Shown here in pieces: positions 18,052-25,196 of a stretch of 25,196 nt of DNA. Each line of letters opens with the position of its first letter. Within the stretch, counting starts at the first letter, position 1. The translations under genes and the position numbers were made by a program. The stretch comes from Deinococcus aquatilis DSM 23025 (GTDB lineage: Bacteria > Deinococcota > Deinococci > Deinococcales > Deinococcaceae), in the NCBI RefSeq assembly GCF_000378445.1, contig NZ_KB899752.1, positions 1-25,196 on the forward strand. Direction: 5' to 3'. The notes beneath the pieces were generated by a model, which saw nothing but the letters and a program-made list of their open reading frames with translations, was not told where the DNA came from and made no database searches.

Positions 18052-18370
18052 ACGCCTGAGCAGCGCTGAAGGACTCTTGACCCACTGTTGGGCGCTTCGG
18101 TCACCTGGAGGGGGCACAGGCCACACCGGACGCCGACACGGATTCCGGTGAAATTCCGCCTCTGAATCCCGCCCCTCATTTGAACCTCGATTTGGGCAGA
18201 CTTGCCCCGACATACCGGGCCACAGATCAGATGGAAAAGTCTGGATTGATGTGCTGAACGGCGCAAATTTGTACAGCATCAGGTCTCGAAGGCAGGGCGT
18301 ATTCGGTACATCAACACCCCTTCTGCCCCTGTCTGTAGCCCCCTGCCACTTTGCAAAACTGCCCCCGCGC
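18052..18370. other. Divergent intergenic region upstream of priA
   Basis: About 320 bp without a gene. It holds one GACACGGATTCCGG motif (18135-18148) like those near 9714 and 9850. Otherwise I see no RNA gene, repeat or clear operator. Confidence 0.5.
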
Positions 18371-18376
18371 TAGCCT
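18371..18376 (+). promoter_or_regulatory. -10 box of priA
   Basis: TAGCCT, 7 nt before the GTG at 18384; this chooses the GTG over an ATG eleven codons upstream. Confidence 0.6.
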
Positions 18377-18383
18377 GAAAGGT

Positions 18384-21101
18384 GTGACGCCGCCCGCCGC
18401 CTTCCCCTTTACGCCGTGGCTGGTGGCTGTACCGCTGCCCGTTCCGGCGCTGGATTTTGCCGTGCCACACGGCTGGGCCGGGGGCATTCCGCTGGGCTGC
18501 CGCGTGCTGGTGCCCTGGCGCGGAGAACTGACGGTGGGGCTGGTGGTGGGCGCGGGCAACCCAGTCAGTGCCCACCGGGTGCGCGAAGTGGTGACGGTGC
18601 TGGACAGTCCCGAAAGCCCCTGGGTGCCCGCCGCCACCGCCACGGGCATCGGGGGCTGGGCGGCAGATGCCCAGTTGCCCGCCGGGTTGGTGTGGGGCGA
18701 CCTGCTGGGCGTGGGCTGGGACGCCGCCTATGACCACCGCGTGCGGGCCGTGAAGGATGCAGACCTCTCGGCGTTCGGGCGCAAGGTGCCGGGGCTGGCG
18801 TGGGCCGATGCCGCCGCTTTTGCCCCCAATCTGCTGGACGCCATCCGGGAACAGGGCCTGCTGGAAGAGGCCTTCCGGCTGACCCCCAAAATGCGCGGCG
18901 TGGTGCAGGCGCGGGCACTGGACGACGTACCGCAGGCCAGCCGCCTGACCACCCTGCTGAGGGCCGAACCCTGGGCACAGGCCGACGCCAGCGTGCGCCT
19001 AGAAACGTGGCTGGAAGCCGCCGCGCCGCCCGACCCCGCCGCCCTGACGCCCAAGCAGGCGGGCGCGTGGGGCTGGCTGAATGCCAATGGCCCGGTTCGC
19101 AGCCTCAGCGAGTGGGCACAGGCTACAGGCGTAGGCGTGGGCGTGCTGAACGGCGTCACCGCCAGGGGAGGCACGCGGGCCGTGCTGCGCGAGCGGGAAG
19201 CGCCCCCGGCTTGGCACTGGCTGGCCGCCCACGAACCACAATCCAGCCTGAGCGGGTGGGCCAAGGGAGCGGGCGTGAGTGCCGCTGCCGTGACTGCTCT
19301 GCTGAATGCGGGCGCGGCGGCCTACGTTCCCGAGCTTGCGCCGCCGCCTGACGCGTGGACGTGGCTGCAGGAGCATGGCCCGGTGGACTCGCTGACCGCC
19401 TGGGCCAACGGCGCATCGTTGGCGGGAGTGCACCTGACCCCCACAGCGGCGGGCACGCTGGCCGCAAGGGGCTGGGCCGAAACCGTGCAGCAGCCCGCGC
19501 CCCCGCCCCTCTTGCCCGGTCCCACGCCCGCTGCCCCCCCCACAGCGCCCGACCCTGACCGACTGCCCGAGGCCCCGGTGTGGCGGCTGCACGGTGGACG
19601 CCCGGCCAGCCGCGCCCGCACGCTGGCCCCGCGCATAGGGCGTCTGCTGACGCAGGGGCGCGGCGTGCTGGTGCTGGCCCCCGATCACGCCACCCTGCGA
19701 CGCAACTGGGAGCTGCTCTCGGGGCTGGCAGAGGCGGCGGGCACGCGGGCCATTCAGATCAGCGGGCAACTGAGCGAGGTGCAGCGGGCACACAGTTGGG
19801 CCTTGATCGGCAGCGGGGAGGCAAGGCTGGTCATCGGCTCCTATCTGGCCCTCACCGCGCCGCTGGTCGATCCGGCCCTGATCGTGGTGCTAGAAGAAGG
19901 CAGCGACGCCTATAAGTTGCAGGCTGGATCGCGGGCCTTCGTGCCGGATGTGGCTGCGCGGGTGGCCGCCGCGCACGACGCCGCTTTGGCCCTGGTCGGG
20001 GCCGCGCCCGCCGCCGAAAGCGTGCCCTACGTGGGGGCCGTGCTGCCGCCGCCGCGTGCCCGCGTGCATGTGGTGGACTATGCCAACCCGCCGCAACAGG
20101 CCGAACTGGGGCCACTCAGCGGCACCCACCTCACCCCTGCCGACCTCGGCTACCCGCTGAGTCACGATCTGGTGAGGTTGCTGCGGCAGGTGCAGGAGCG
20201 CGGCAGACAGGCGGCCCTGCTCGCCCCCCGGCGCGGCTATTCGGCGCTGCTGCGCTGCCCCACCTGCGAACATGTGCCGCAGTGCCGCAACTGCGACGTG
20301 CCGCTGCGGTTTCATCAGGACACCCGCCAACTGACCTGCCATCAGTGCGGCTATCACGAGGCCATTCCCGAACGCTGCGACAACTGCGGCGAGCGCATGT
20401 GGCAGGCACGCGGCCCCGGCACAGAATGGATTGCCCAGATGGTGGAAAAGCTGGTGCCGGGGCTGAAGGTCTACCGGATGGACAGAGACCGCCAGGACGA
20501 CCTGACCCCCCTGTATGCCGGAGAAAGTGGCGTGGTGGTGGGCACGCAACTGCTCCTGTCTTCCGACGCGCCGCCCAATCTGGCCCTACTGGGCCTCACG
20601 CTGGCCGATACGTGGCTGAACGTGTCCGATTTCCGGGCCTCGGAACGCTACCACCGCCTGCTGAGGCAACTGGCCGAATGGCACCCAGACCGCGCCCCGC
20701 TGCTGGTCGTGCAGACCTTTCAGGCCGATCATCCCGCCCTGAAGGTGCTGGTGGAGGGCCGTGACGCGCTGGCCTATCCCGCCGCCGAAGAAAGGGTCAG
20801 GAAAGAATTGGGCTACCCGCCGCACGCCCGCCTGGCGCAAGTGGAAATTGCTGCCCGCGACCCCGAAAAAGCCCGCATCGCCGCTCAGGCTGTGGCTGAC
20901 GCCCTCCACGGCGCAGGAGCCACCGCGCAGGAAGTCCTCGGCCCCGCCGCCAGCCCGGTGGCCCGCTTGCGCGGCGTGTACCCGTACCATCTGTTTTTGC
21001 GCGCCCGCGACGATGCACGGCTGGCCCAACTGCTGGCAACCATAGACCGGAGTGTGAAAGCAAGGGTGCGGGTAGACGTGAACCCGCGTGGAGGGCTGTA
21101 G
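18384..21101 (+). CDS. priA: Replication restart protein PriA, apparently without ATPase/helicase activity
   Basis: This 905-residue protein (GTG start) is recognised as PriA by its zinc-binding block with eight cysteines in CxxC pairs (residues about 625-668: CPTC, CRNC, CHQC, CDNC) and by the flanking helicase-core remnants. It recognises stalled forks and helps reload the replisome. The ATP site is lost. Where PriA has GxxGSGKT there is LHGGRPASRART (about 402-413), and the DEEH box is replaced by VLEEGSDAYK (about 502-511). This agrees with the D. radiodurans protein described in the literature as a pseudohelicase. Between the N-terminal DNA-binding part and the core lie three 48-residue repeats starting AWxWL. 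No other PriA-type gene is in the window. Confidence 0.9.
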   Translation: MTPPAAFPFTPWLVAVPLPVPALDFAVPHGWAGGIPLGCRVLVPWRGELTVGLVVGAGNPVSAHRVREVVTVLDSPESPWVPAATATGIGGWAADAQLPAGLVWGDLLGVGWDAAYDHRVRAVKDADLSAFGRKVPGLAWADAAAFAPNLLDAIREQGLLEEAFRLTPKMRGVVQARALDDVPQASRLTTLLRAEPWAQADASVRLETWLEAAAPPDPAALTPKQAGAWGWLNANGPVRSLSEWAQATGVGVGVLNGVTARGGTRAVLREREAPPAWHWLAAHEPQSSLSGWAKGAGVSAAAVTALLNAGAAAYVPELAPPPDAWTWLQEHGPVDSLTAWANGASLAGVHLTPTAAGTLAARGWAETVQQPAPPPLLPGPTPAAPPTAPDPDRLPEAPVWRLHGGRPASRARTLAPRIGRLLTQGRGVLVLAPDHATLRRNWELLSGLAEAAGTRAIQISGQLSEVQRAHSWALIGSGEARLVIGSYLALTAPLVDPALIVVLEEGSDAYKLQAGSRAFVPDVAARVAAAHDAALALVGAAPAAESVPYVGAVLPPPRARVHVVDYANPPQQAELGPLSGTHLTPADLGYPLSHDLVRLLRQVQERGRQAALLAPRRGYSALLRCPTCEHVPQCRNCDVPLRFHQDTRQLTCHQCGYHEAIPERCDNCGERMWQARGPGTEWIAQMVEKLVPGLKVYRMDRDRQDDLTPLYAGESGVVVGTQLLLSSDAPPNLALLGLTLADTWLNVSDFRASERYHRLLRQLAEWHPDRAPLLVVQTFQADHPALKVLVEGRDALAYPAAEERVRKELGYPPHARLAQVEIAARDPEKARIAAQAVADALHGAGATAQEVLGPAASPVARLRGVYPYHLFLRARDDARLAQLLATIDRSVKARVRVDVNPRGGL

Positions 21102-21158
21102 GAGCAGAAGAAGCAAATTCGGCCCGCTCCTGTGGCGAGCCATGAAAGAGTGACCGCC

Positions 21159-21992
21159 ATGAAATATGGATTTGATCCCGAACTGTTCCAGCTTCAGCGC
21201 ATCCCGACGCCCGATTGGGCCGTTCAGGGCGTCACTTACGGCGAACGGCAAGCAGAGTTAGAGAAAATTTTAGAAATATCTTCGGATGACATTGTTCGTC
21301 AGGCGCAGGATTTCTTGCAATGGGCTTTGACTGATCCCACTGCTGTTGCCAAGTTTCAACCCTTCAGTTACTACTCAGAAGGCGTAAATGGAAACTATTT
21401 TGTTGGCCGTCAACATTTAGAATTCAGTTCAGAGCAATCTAGTCGTATCCTCGTAGAAACTGAACTAATTCTGACGCGACTTAATTACAAGAATCTTCTG
21501 TCTGTGTATCAACGACATCTAGTTACACTTCTCTGGGATCCTGCAACCAAACAGGGCCAATCCATTCTCGCTCATGACACCAATTACGATAGCCAAATTT
21601 CTAATCTTAAGTTCAAACTCGTTAAAACGCTGACTGTCGGTGAGATTGCAAGAGGAAAGCCAACAGATGAAGACCGCCTGACCTTAGAACGTCGTTGGCC
21701 CGAAGTGTTGGCTTGCTTGCAAGAGGCCGCGATGGAAGCCGTCAATGATGGAAGCGGCTCCGGCCATGTGGATGACAATTTCTTCCCCAGTCGTCTGGAA
21801 CTGACAGGCGAGTATTATATTTCTGACATCAATTCTGGCGACAACTCCCCTATGACAGTTATGCTGCATTTTTTAAGTCATGCCGATTCAGGAGATCAAC
21901 AACACGATGGTTATCTTGGTTACGACCTCGCGCTGAATGTCCCAGAGGACGGCCCCCTCACATATGAACTTTGGGGCAGTTCCTCAATCTAG
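21159..21992 (+). CDS. Unknown protein encoded by an AT-rich, probably acquired gene
   Basis: The product has about 277 residues from the ATG at 21159; an in-frame GTG at 21132 is an alternative. I do not recognise it. It is acidic and soluble, with no signal peptide, a helical first half (ERQAELEKILEISSDDIVRQ, SRILVETELILTRL) and a C-terminal half with strand-like segments (SRLELTGEYYISDINS, YDLALNVPEDG). The base composition differs sharply from the neighbours: 24 of 60 bases at 21241-21300 are G or C, whereas priA and the COG0523 gene are far richer. A-ending and T-ending codons are common. It sits as a single gene between two core genes, typical of an acquired cargo gene such as an immunity or toxin-related factor; that role is only a guess. 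Confidence 0.75.
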   Translation: MKYGFDPELFQLQRIPTPDWAVQGVTYGERQAELEKILEISSDDIVRQAQDFLQWALTDPTAVAKFQPFSYYSEGVNGNYFVGRQHLEFSSEQSSRILVETELILTRLNYKNLLSVYQRHLVTLLWDPATKQGQSILAHDTNYDSQISNLKFKLVKTLTVGEIARGKPTDEDRLTLERRWPEVLACLQEAAMEAVNDGSGSGHVDDNFFPSRLELTGEYYISDINSGDNSPMTVMLHFLSHADSGDQQHDGYLGYDLALNVPEDGPLTYELWGSSSI

Positions 21993-22007
21993 GTATCTCC
22001 CGCCCGC

Positions 22008-22013
22008 TATCCT
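22008..22013 (+). promoter_or_regulatory. -10 box of the COG0523 GTPase gene
   Basis: TATCCT, 6 nt before the ATG at 22020, located just after the AT-rich gene ends. Confidence 0.55.
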
Positions 22014-22019
22014 GCCCCC

Positions 22020-22994
22020 ATGTCCGACCTCTCCCCCACCCCCACGCCCCGCATCGATGAACGCGTGCCCGTCATCGTCATCGGCGGTTTTCTGGGAGCA
22101 GGCAAAACCACGCTGGTCAATCACCTGATCCGCTCCCTGCCGCACCGTCTGGGCATTATCGTCAACGAATTTGGGCAGGCAGGTGTAGACGGCGGCCTGA
22201 TCGAGCGATTGAACGACGACGTCACCGAACTGACGGCGGGCTGCCTGTGCTGCACCGGGCGCGACGACCTGCTGCGGGCCTTGGTCACGATTGCCATGCG
22301 CGAGCAAAAGCCCGACGCCGTGATCGTGGAATTGTCGGGGGTGGCCGACCCCACGCCCGTGCTGACCACGCTGCTGGAACGCTCGGTGCGAGCCGCTTTC
22401 CGCGTGACCACACTGGTGGCGGTGGTAGACGCCCGCCACGCCCTGCAAACCCTGCGCGACCACCCCGAAGCGGCGCGGCAACTGGCCTACGCCAACGTGA
22501 TCGTGCTGAACAAAACCGATTTGTCTGACCCCGGCCTGCTGGATCATGCCGCGAGCGTGCTGCGCGGCGTGAATCCTCTGGCGCGGATCGTGCGCGTGGA
22601 GCAGGGCCAACTGGACGCCGACGCCCTGCTGGCCCGAGACGACTTCGATCCCCGCGTGCTGGACGGAGCCGACCAAGCCGCGCAGCACACGCCGGGGCTG
22701 AAATCCTTTACCCTGCGGGCCACCCGTCCCCTCGATCCCTACCGCTGGCAGCGCTTCATGACCGACCTGATCCTGTCGCGCCCCGCCGAGGTCCTGCGCG
22801 TGAAGGGCTTTGTGGACCTATATGGGTACCCACAGCGCATCCTGTTTCAGGCGGTGCGTGACCTGTTTACGGCGGATGCCTGGGAACCCGGCGACGGTCA
22901 GACCGAACTGGTGTTTATCGGGCGCGGGCTGGACAGGGCGGAATATACGGCGGCGTTCGAGGCGTGCGTGACGGAAGCGGTGGAACAGGTCTGA
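22020..22994 (+). CDS. COG0523 (CobW/YjiA/ZNG-type) metal-chaperone GTPase
   Basis: This 324-residue G3E GTPase has a Walker A GFLGAGKT (23-30), the metal-binding CLCC (75-78, pattern CxCC), the switch segment ELSGVADP (104-111), the base-recognition NKTD (164-167) and a C-terminal CobW domain ending with the strand TELVFIGRGLDR. These proteins insert or deliver metals such as Zn or Co to client enzymes. The client cannot be read from the neighbours, and I see no clear Zur-type operator upstream. The N-terminal 17 residues are Pro-rich. The start follows a TATCCT box by 6 nt. Confidence 0.9.
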   Translation: MSDLSPTPTPRIDERVPVIVIGGFLGAGKTTLVNHLIRSLPHRLGIIVNEFGQAGVDGGLIERLNDDVTELTAGCLCCTGRDDLLRALVTIAMREQKPDAVIVELSGVADPTPVLTTLLERSVRAAFRVTTLVAVVDARHALQTLRDHPEAARQLAYANVIVLNKTDLSDPGLLDHAASVLRGVNPLARIVRVEQGQLDADALLARDDFDPRVLDGADQAAQHTPGLKSFTLRATRPLDPYRWQRFMTDLILSRPAEVLRVKGFVDLYGYPQRILFQAVRDLFTADAWEPGDGQTELVFIGRGLDRAEYTAAFEACVTEAVEQV

Positions 22995-23077
22995 GAGTCG
23001 GAGGCCGCGGATCTGGGAGTGGTGAGAGAAGGCGTACCAGCAACTTCAAATCTCCCTCTCTCCCCCAATTCCTGCTC

Positions 23078-23083
23078 TAGCAT
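23078..23083 (+). promoter_or_regulatory. -10 box of the thioesterase gene
   Basis: TAGCAT, 6 nt before the ATG at 23090. Confidence 0.5.
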
Positions 23084-23089
23084 GCCTCC

Positions 23090-23557
23090 ATGACCCTCCA
23101 CCCAGATATCCAGATTCCCACGCCCGAAGACTTTGCCCGCCTGTCGCCCGAAGAACTGGCGGGGCGCATGGGAAAACTCAGCGGCACGCTCGGTCAACGC
23201 CTCGGCATAGAACTGCTGAGCGTGGCCCGTGACCGCCTGACGGCCCGGATGCCCGTGGAAGGCAACCGCCAACCCACCGGGCGATTGCACGGCGGCGCGA
23301 GTCTGGCCCTGGCCGAAGAACTTGCCAGCCTCGGCAGCTTTCTGAACGTGGACCCCAGAACGCAGTTTGGCGTGGGCGTGGACCTGAACGGCACGCATGT
23401 TCGCGGCGTCTCTGAGGGCTGGGTGACTGCCGAGGCGCTGCTGGTGTACCGGGGCCGCACGGTCATGGTCTGGACCGTGGAGATGAAGGACGAAAAAGGC
23501 CGCACCACGACCCTGGCCCGCTGCACCTGCAACGTGGTGACGCACGGCGGACAATAG
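23090..23557 (+). CDS. Hotdog-fold acyl-CoA thioesterase (PaaI/EntH/YdiI type)
   Basis: This 155-residue protein has the hotdog thioesterase signature RLHGGASLALAEELAS. His67-Gly-Gly precedes the long helix, and Glu76 is the expected catalytic acid, as in EntH/YdiI and menaquinone-pathway DHNA-CoA hydrolases. The remainder (VGVDLNGTHVRGV, VTAEALLVYRGRTVMVWTVEMKDEKGR) forms the usual beta-sheet. An extra N-terminal helical segment of about 25 residues is present. The likely role is hydrolysis of an aromatic or fatty acyl-CoA; DHNA-CoA in menaquinone synthesis is one possibility, but no men gene is nearby. Confidence 0.85.
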   Translation: MTLHPDIQIPTPEDFARLSPEELAGRMGKLSGTLGQRLGIELLSVARDRLTARMPVEGNRQPTGRLHGGASLALAEELASLGSFLNVDPRTQFGVGVDLNGTHVRGVSEGWVTAEALLVYRGRTVMVWTVEMKDEKGRTTTLARCTCNVVTHGGQ

Positions 23558-23576
23558 GAGCGTTCAGGACAATGGA

Positions 23577-23625
23577 CGTGGAGCGTAGAACGTGGAAAAA
23601 GCCCAACCACGATCTACGCTCCACG
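23577..23625. repeat. Long near-perfect hairpin between convergent genes
   Basis: CGTGGAGCGTAGA (23577-23589) pairs perfectly with TCTACGCTCCACG (23613-23625). After one A-A mismatch a further 5 bp (CGTGG/CCACG) form around an 11-nt loop. The 18-bp stem sits in the 78-bp gap between the thioesterase and csaB stops. It could terminate both transcripts or be one copy of a dispersed intergenic repeat. Confidence 0.7.
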
Positions 23626-23635
23626 GTTCCTAGGC

Positions 23636-24607
23636 CTATCCTTTCAGCGCACGCGTAAAGCTTTCTTCCGCTCTGTCTCTCATCTGGGCCACCGCGTTCC
23701 AGTCGGGCGCGGTGCGGTTGTAGGCCTGCTGACAGATTGTCTGTGGGTCCAGTTCGACGGGGTGAAAAGGTGCGCCAGCATCCGAGCAAAAGCCCTGCAC
23801 TTTGGGATCGTAGGCCACGCCTGCAAATGGAACACCCGCAGCGGCGGCCAGAATCACGGCATGCAGCCTCACGCCGATCACGAACCCGCTCGCAGCGATG
23901 GCGTCCAGGGCCACCTGCGGGTCAACGGTACTCAGCACCTCATCGGCTCCCAGACTGTGGGCAGCGGCGTCATCGTGGGCAGGCATGAAACTGAGGGCCA
24001 GCACGCGGCGGCCCTGGGCCTGCAACTCGGCGGTCACAGTTTTCAGGCGTTCGGTGGCACCCAACACGTCGCCGCGCGGGGCAATGATGACCTGTCCCAG
24101 CTGACGCGGCAGGTTGGGGCTGGGTTGCAGCAGCAGGGCCGGGTCGCCGCCCAGTTCGCCCGTGATGCCCAGTGATTGCAACGTATCCAGACTGCCCCGG
24201 TCACGCACGATCACGCGCAGGCCGCGCAGGGCCGAGGCCACCTTGCGGCCACCTTCCGGGCTGAGCGGGCCGATGCTCTGGTTGAAGATCACCACGCGCT
24301 TGCCCAGCATCCGCGCCGCACGAATCACGCCCAGGTAATAGGTCAGGGTGCGGGCGCTGGTCTTGTCTTGCAGCAGGCCGCCGCCGCCCGACAGCACCAC
24401 GCCTGAGCGGGCGATGGCCGAGAGCAGTCCGGCAGGCTTCATGCGCGGCGCACTTTCGCAGCCGTAGGTTTCGGCGGTGGCCTCGGGGGTATTGGAAAGC
24501 AGCACCGGCGTCTGGCCCCGGCGTTTCAGTTCGCGGGTAATGGCGAGCGCGATGGCCTCGTCGCCCGTGTTGCCGAAACCGTAATACCCGCTGACCGTGA
24601 CCTTCAT
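23636..24607 (-). CDS. csaB: Polysaccharide pyruvyl transferase CsaB
   Basis: This 323-residue protein matches the polysaccharide pyruvyl transferase family: GYYGFGNTGDEAI (7-19), SGGGGLLQD (73-81), NQSIGPL (109-115), VRDRGS (134-139), and GVRLHAVILAAAAGVP (245-260, with the R-x-H pair Arg247 and His249). CsaB adds ketal pyruvate to a secondary cell-wall polymer, which is then bound by SLH-domain proteins; deinococci anchor surface proteins through SLH domains. The ATG at 24607 is preceded by AAAGGG at a suitable distance and lies 37 nt after the stop of the upstream membrane-protein gene, so the two form an operon. Confidence 0.9.
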   Translation of the reverse strand: MKVTVSGYYGFGNTGDEAIALAITRELKRRGQTPVLLSNTPEATAETYGCESAPRMKPAGLLSAIARSGVVLSGGGGLLQDKTSARTLTYYLGVIRAARMLGKRVVIFNQSIGPLSPEGGRKVASALRGLRVIVRDRGSLDTLQSLGITGELGGDPALLLQPSPNLPRQLGQVIIAPRGDVLGATERLKTVTAELQAQGRRVLALSFMPAHDDAAAHSLGADEVLSTVDPQVALDAIAASGFVIGVRLHAVILAAAAGVPFAGVAYDPKVQGFCSDAGAPFHPVELDPQTICQQAYNRTAPDWNAVAQMRDRAEESFTRALKG

Positions 24608-24644
24608 CGGCTGACCCTTTCAGGCGCGGCGTTCTTGCCTGCCC

Positions 24645-25196
24645 TCATGCCTGCACCCCAGTGGCGCGGCGCGTACCGTAACTGCTCCAGAGGCGAATGG
24701 CCTGTTGCACCACCCAGATCACCACGTATCCGGCCACCAGACCCACGCCGAGGCCGATAAAGCAGCGGGCAGCGCTGATCAGCAGGGGCGTATGAAAGTG
24801 CGAAAAGGTGTTCAGGAGGCTGGCCTGCCCGATCACGCCGCCCAGCAGCACCAGCGTGCTGAAATAGCCCGGCAGGGTTCCGCTGAGGCCCAGCAAGGCC
24901 AGCGGATGTCCGGCCAGTTCCTTGAAGCGGGGGCGAATGATGGAGTCCTGAAGGTTCTGGCGCACTTCTTTTTCAGCGTCGCTGACGCCCACCGAACTGG
25001 TATTGCCCCGGCGCAAAAAGACCAGCGCGAACACGGCGAGGCCGAGGCCCATCACCACGATGTCTCCGAGCTTGATGGGCGAGTTGTAGATGTCCCCTGC
25101 GGTTTTGCGGATGTCCTGACGCGGCAGGAAGCTGGCCCCGACCAACACCAGCGGCAGCAGCAGCGTCAGGCCCACGCCCCGGAAGGGATCCAGACC
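24645..25196 (-). CDS. C-terminal part of a polytopic membrane protein (DUF5693/CsaA-like partner of CsaB), cut by the window edge
   Basis: The frame is open to the last base of the window, so only about the last 183 residues are seen. There are at least four hydrophobic segments: GLTLLLPLVLVGASF, IVVMGLGLAVFALVFL, LPGYFSTLVLLGGVIG and FIGLGVGLVAGYVVIWVV. A hydrophilic loop (RRGNTSSVG to RPRFKELAGHP) separates the second and third. In other bacteria csaB is often accompanied by a large membrane protein (CsaA or DUF5693-type) thought to move wall polymer or its precursors. Position and topology fit, but the full protein is needed to be sure. Confidence 0.65.
   Translation of the reverse strand, partial: GLDPFRGVGLTLLLPLVLVGASFLPRQDIRKTAGDIYNSPIKLGDIVVMGLGLAVFALVFLRRGNTSSVGVSDAEKEVRQNLQDSIIRPRFKELAGHPLALLGLSGTLPGYFSTLVLLGGVIGQASLLNTFSHFHTPLLISAARCFIGLGVGLVAGYVVIWVVQQAIRLWSSYGTRRATGVQA

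Noticed and set aside
18052..18370. Radiation/desiccation-response palindrome upstream of priA
   Set aside because: I looked for a suitable long AT-rich palindrome and found none.

Overview
The window looks like a chromosomal segment of a Deinococcus species. The evidence is a very high GC content, a glutaminyl-tRNA synthetase fused to a YqeY-type tail, a PriA without a Walker A motif, a 23S rRNA gene with no 16S gene in front of it, a CsaB-type pyruvyl transferase, and many genes whose start codon lies 5-8 nt after a TANNNT -10 box (leaderless style). The species cannot be named from sequence alone.

Layout. Positions 1-112 are the 5' end of a 23S rRNA gene (minus strand) with its own TTGACA promoter at about 238-266. 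A divergent beta-lactamase-fold serine hydrolase follows (304-1335, +). A minus-strand envelope operon runs from 7159 down to 1580: a SpoIID/LytB-type lytic transglycosylase, an LptD/OstA-like outer-membrane protein joined to it by an ATGA overlap, and a lipoprotein whose signal-peptide start is out of frame by one base. It ends at a terminator at 1525-1561. Next come an FAD-dependent oxidoreductase (+), a Tat-exported calcineurin-like phosphoesterase (-), and a coupled pair of a DUF3006-like protein and a PPP-family phosphatase (+).

From 15378 down to 11164 (minus strand) lie glnS-yqeY, an abutting zinc-dependent phospholipase C-like gene, a 16-codon ORF with a strong ribosome binding site, and an uncharacterised 274-residue protein. 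The start of the last gene sits directly behind a terminator-like hairpin that also holds its Shine-Dalgarno sequence. This is the most suggestive regulatory arrangement in the window. A response regulator with a C-terminal roadblock-like region (+) diverges from glnS; a CRP/FNR-like palindrome lies between them.

After 16455 there is an orphan 206-residue gene (+), an EamA-family transporter (-), the priA pseudohelicase with three 48-residue repeats (+), an AT-rich and probably acquired gene of unknown function (+), a COG0523 GTPase (+), a hotdog thioesterase (+), a long hairpin, and a minus-strand pair for cell-wall polymer pyruvylation: csaB and the C-terminal part of a polytopic membrane protein cut by the window edge.

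Common themes are cell envelope (SpoIID, LptD-like, lipoprotein, CsaB, exported phosphoesterase) and core information processing (23S rRNA, GlnRS, PriA). I saw no tRNA, CRISPR array, transposase or prophage gene.
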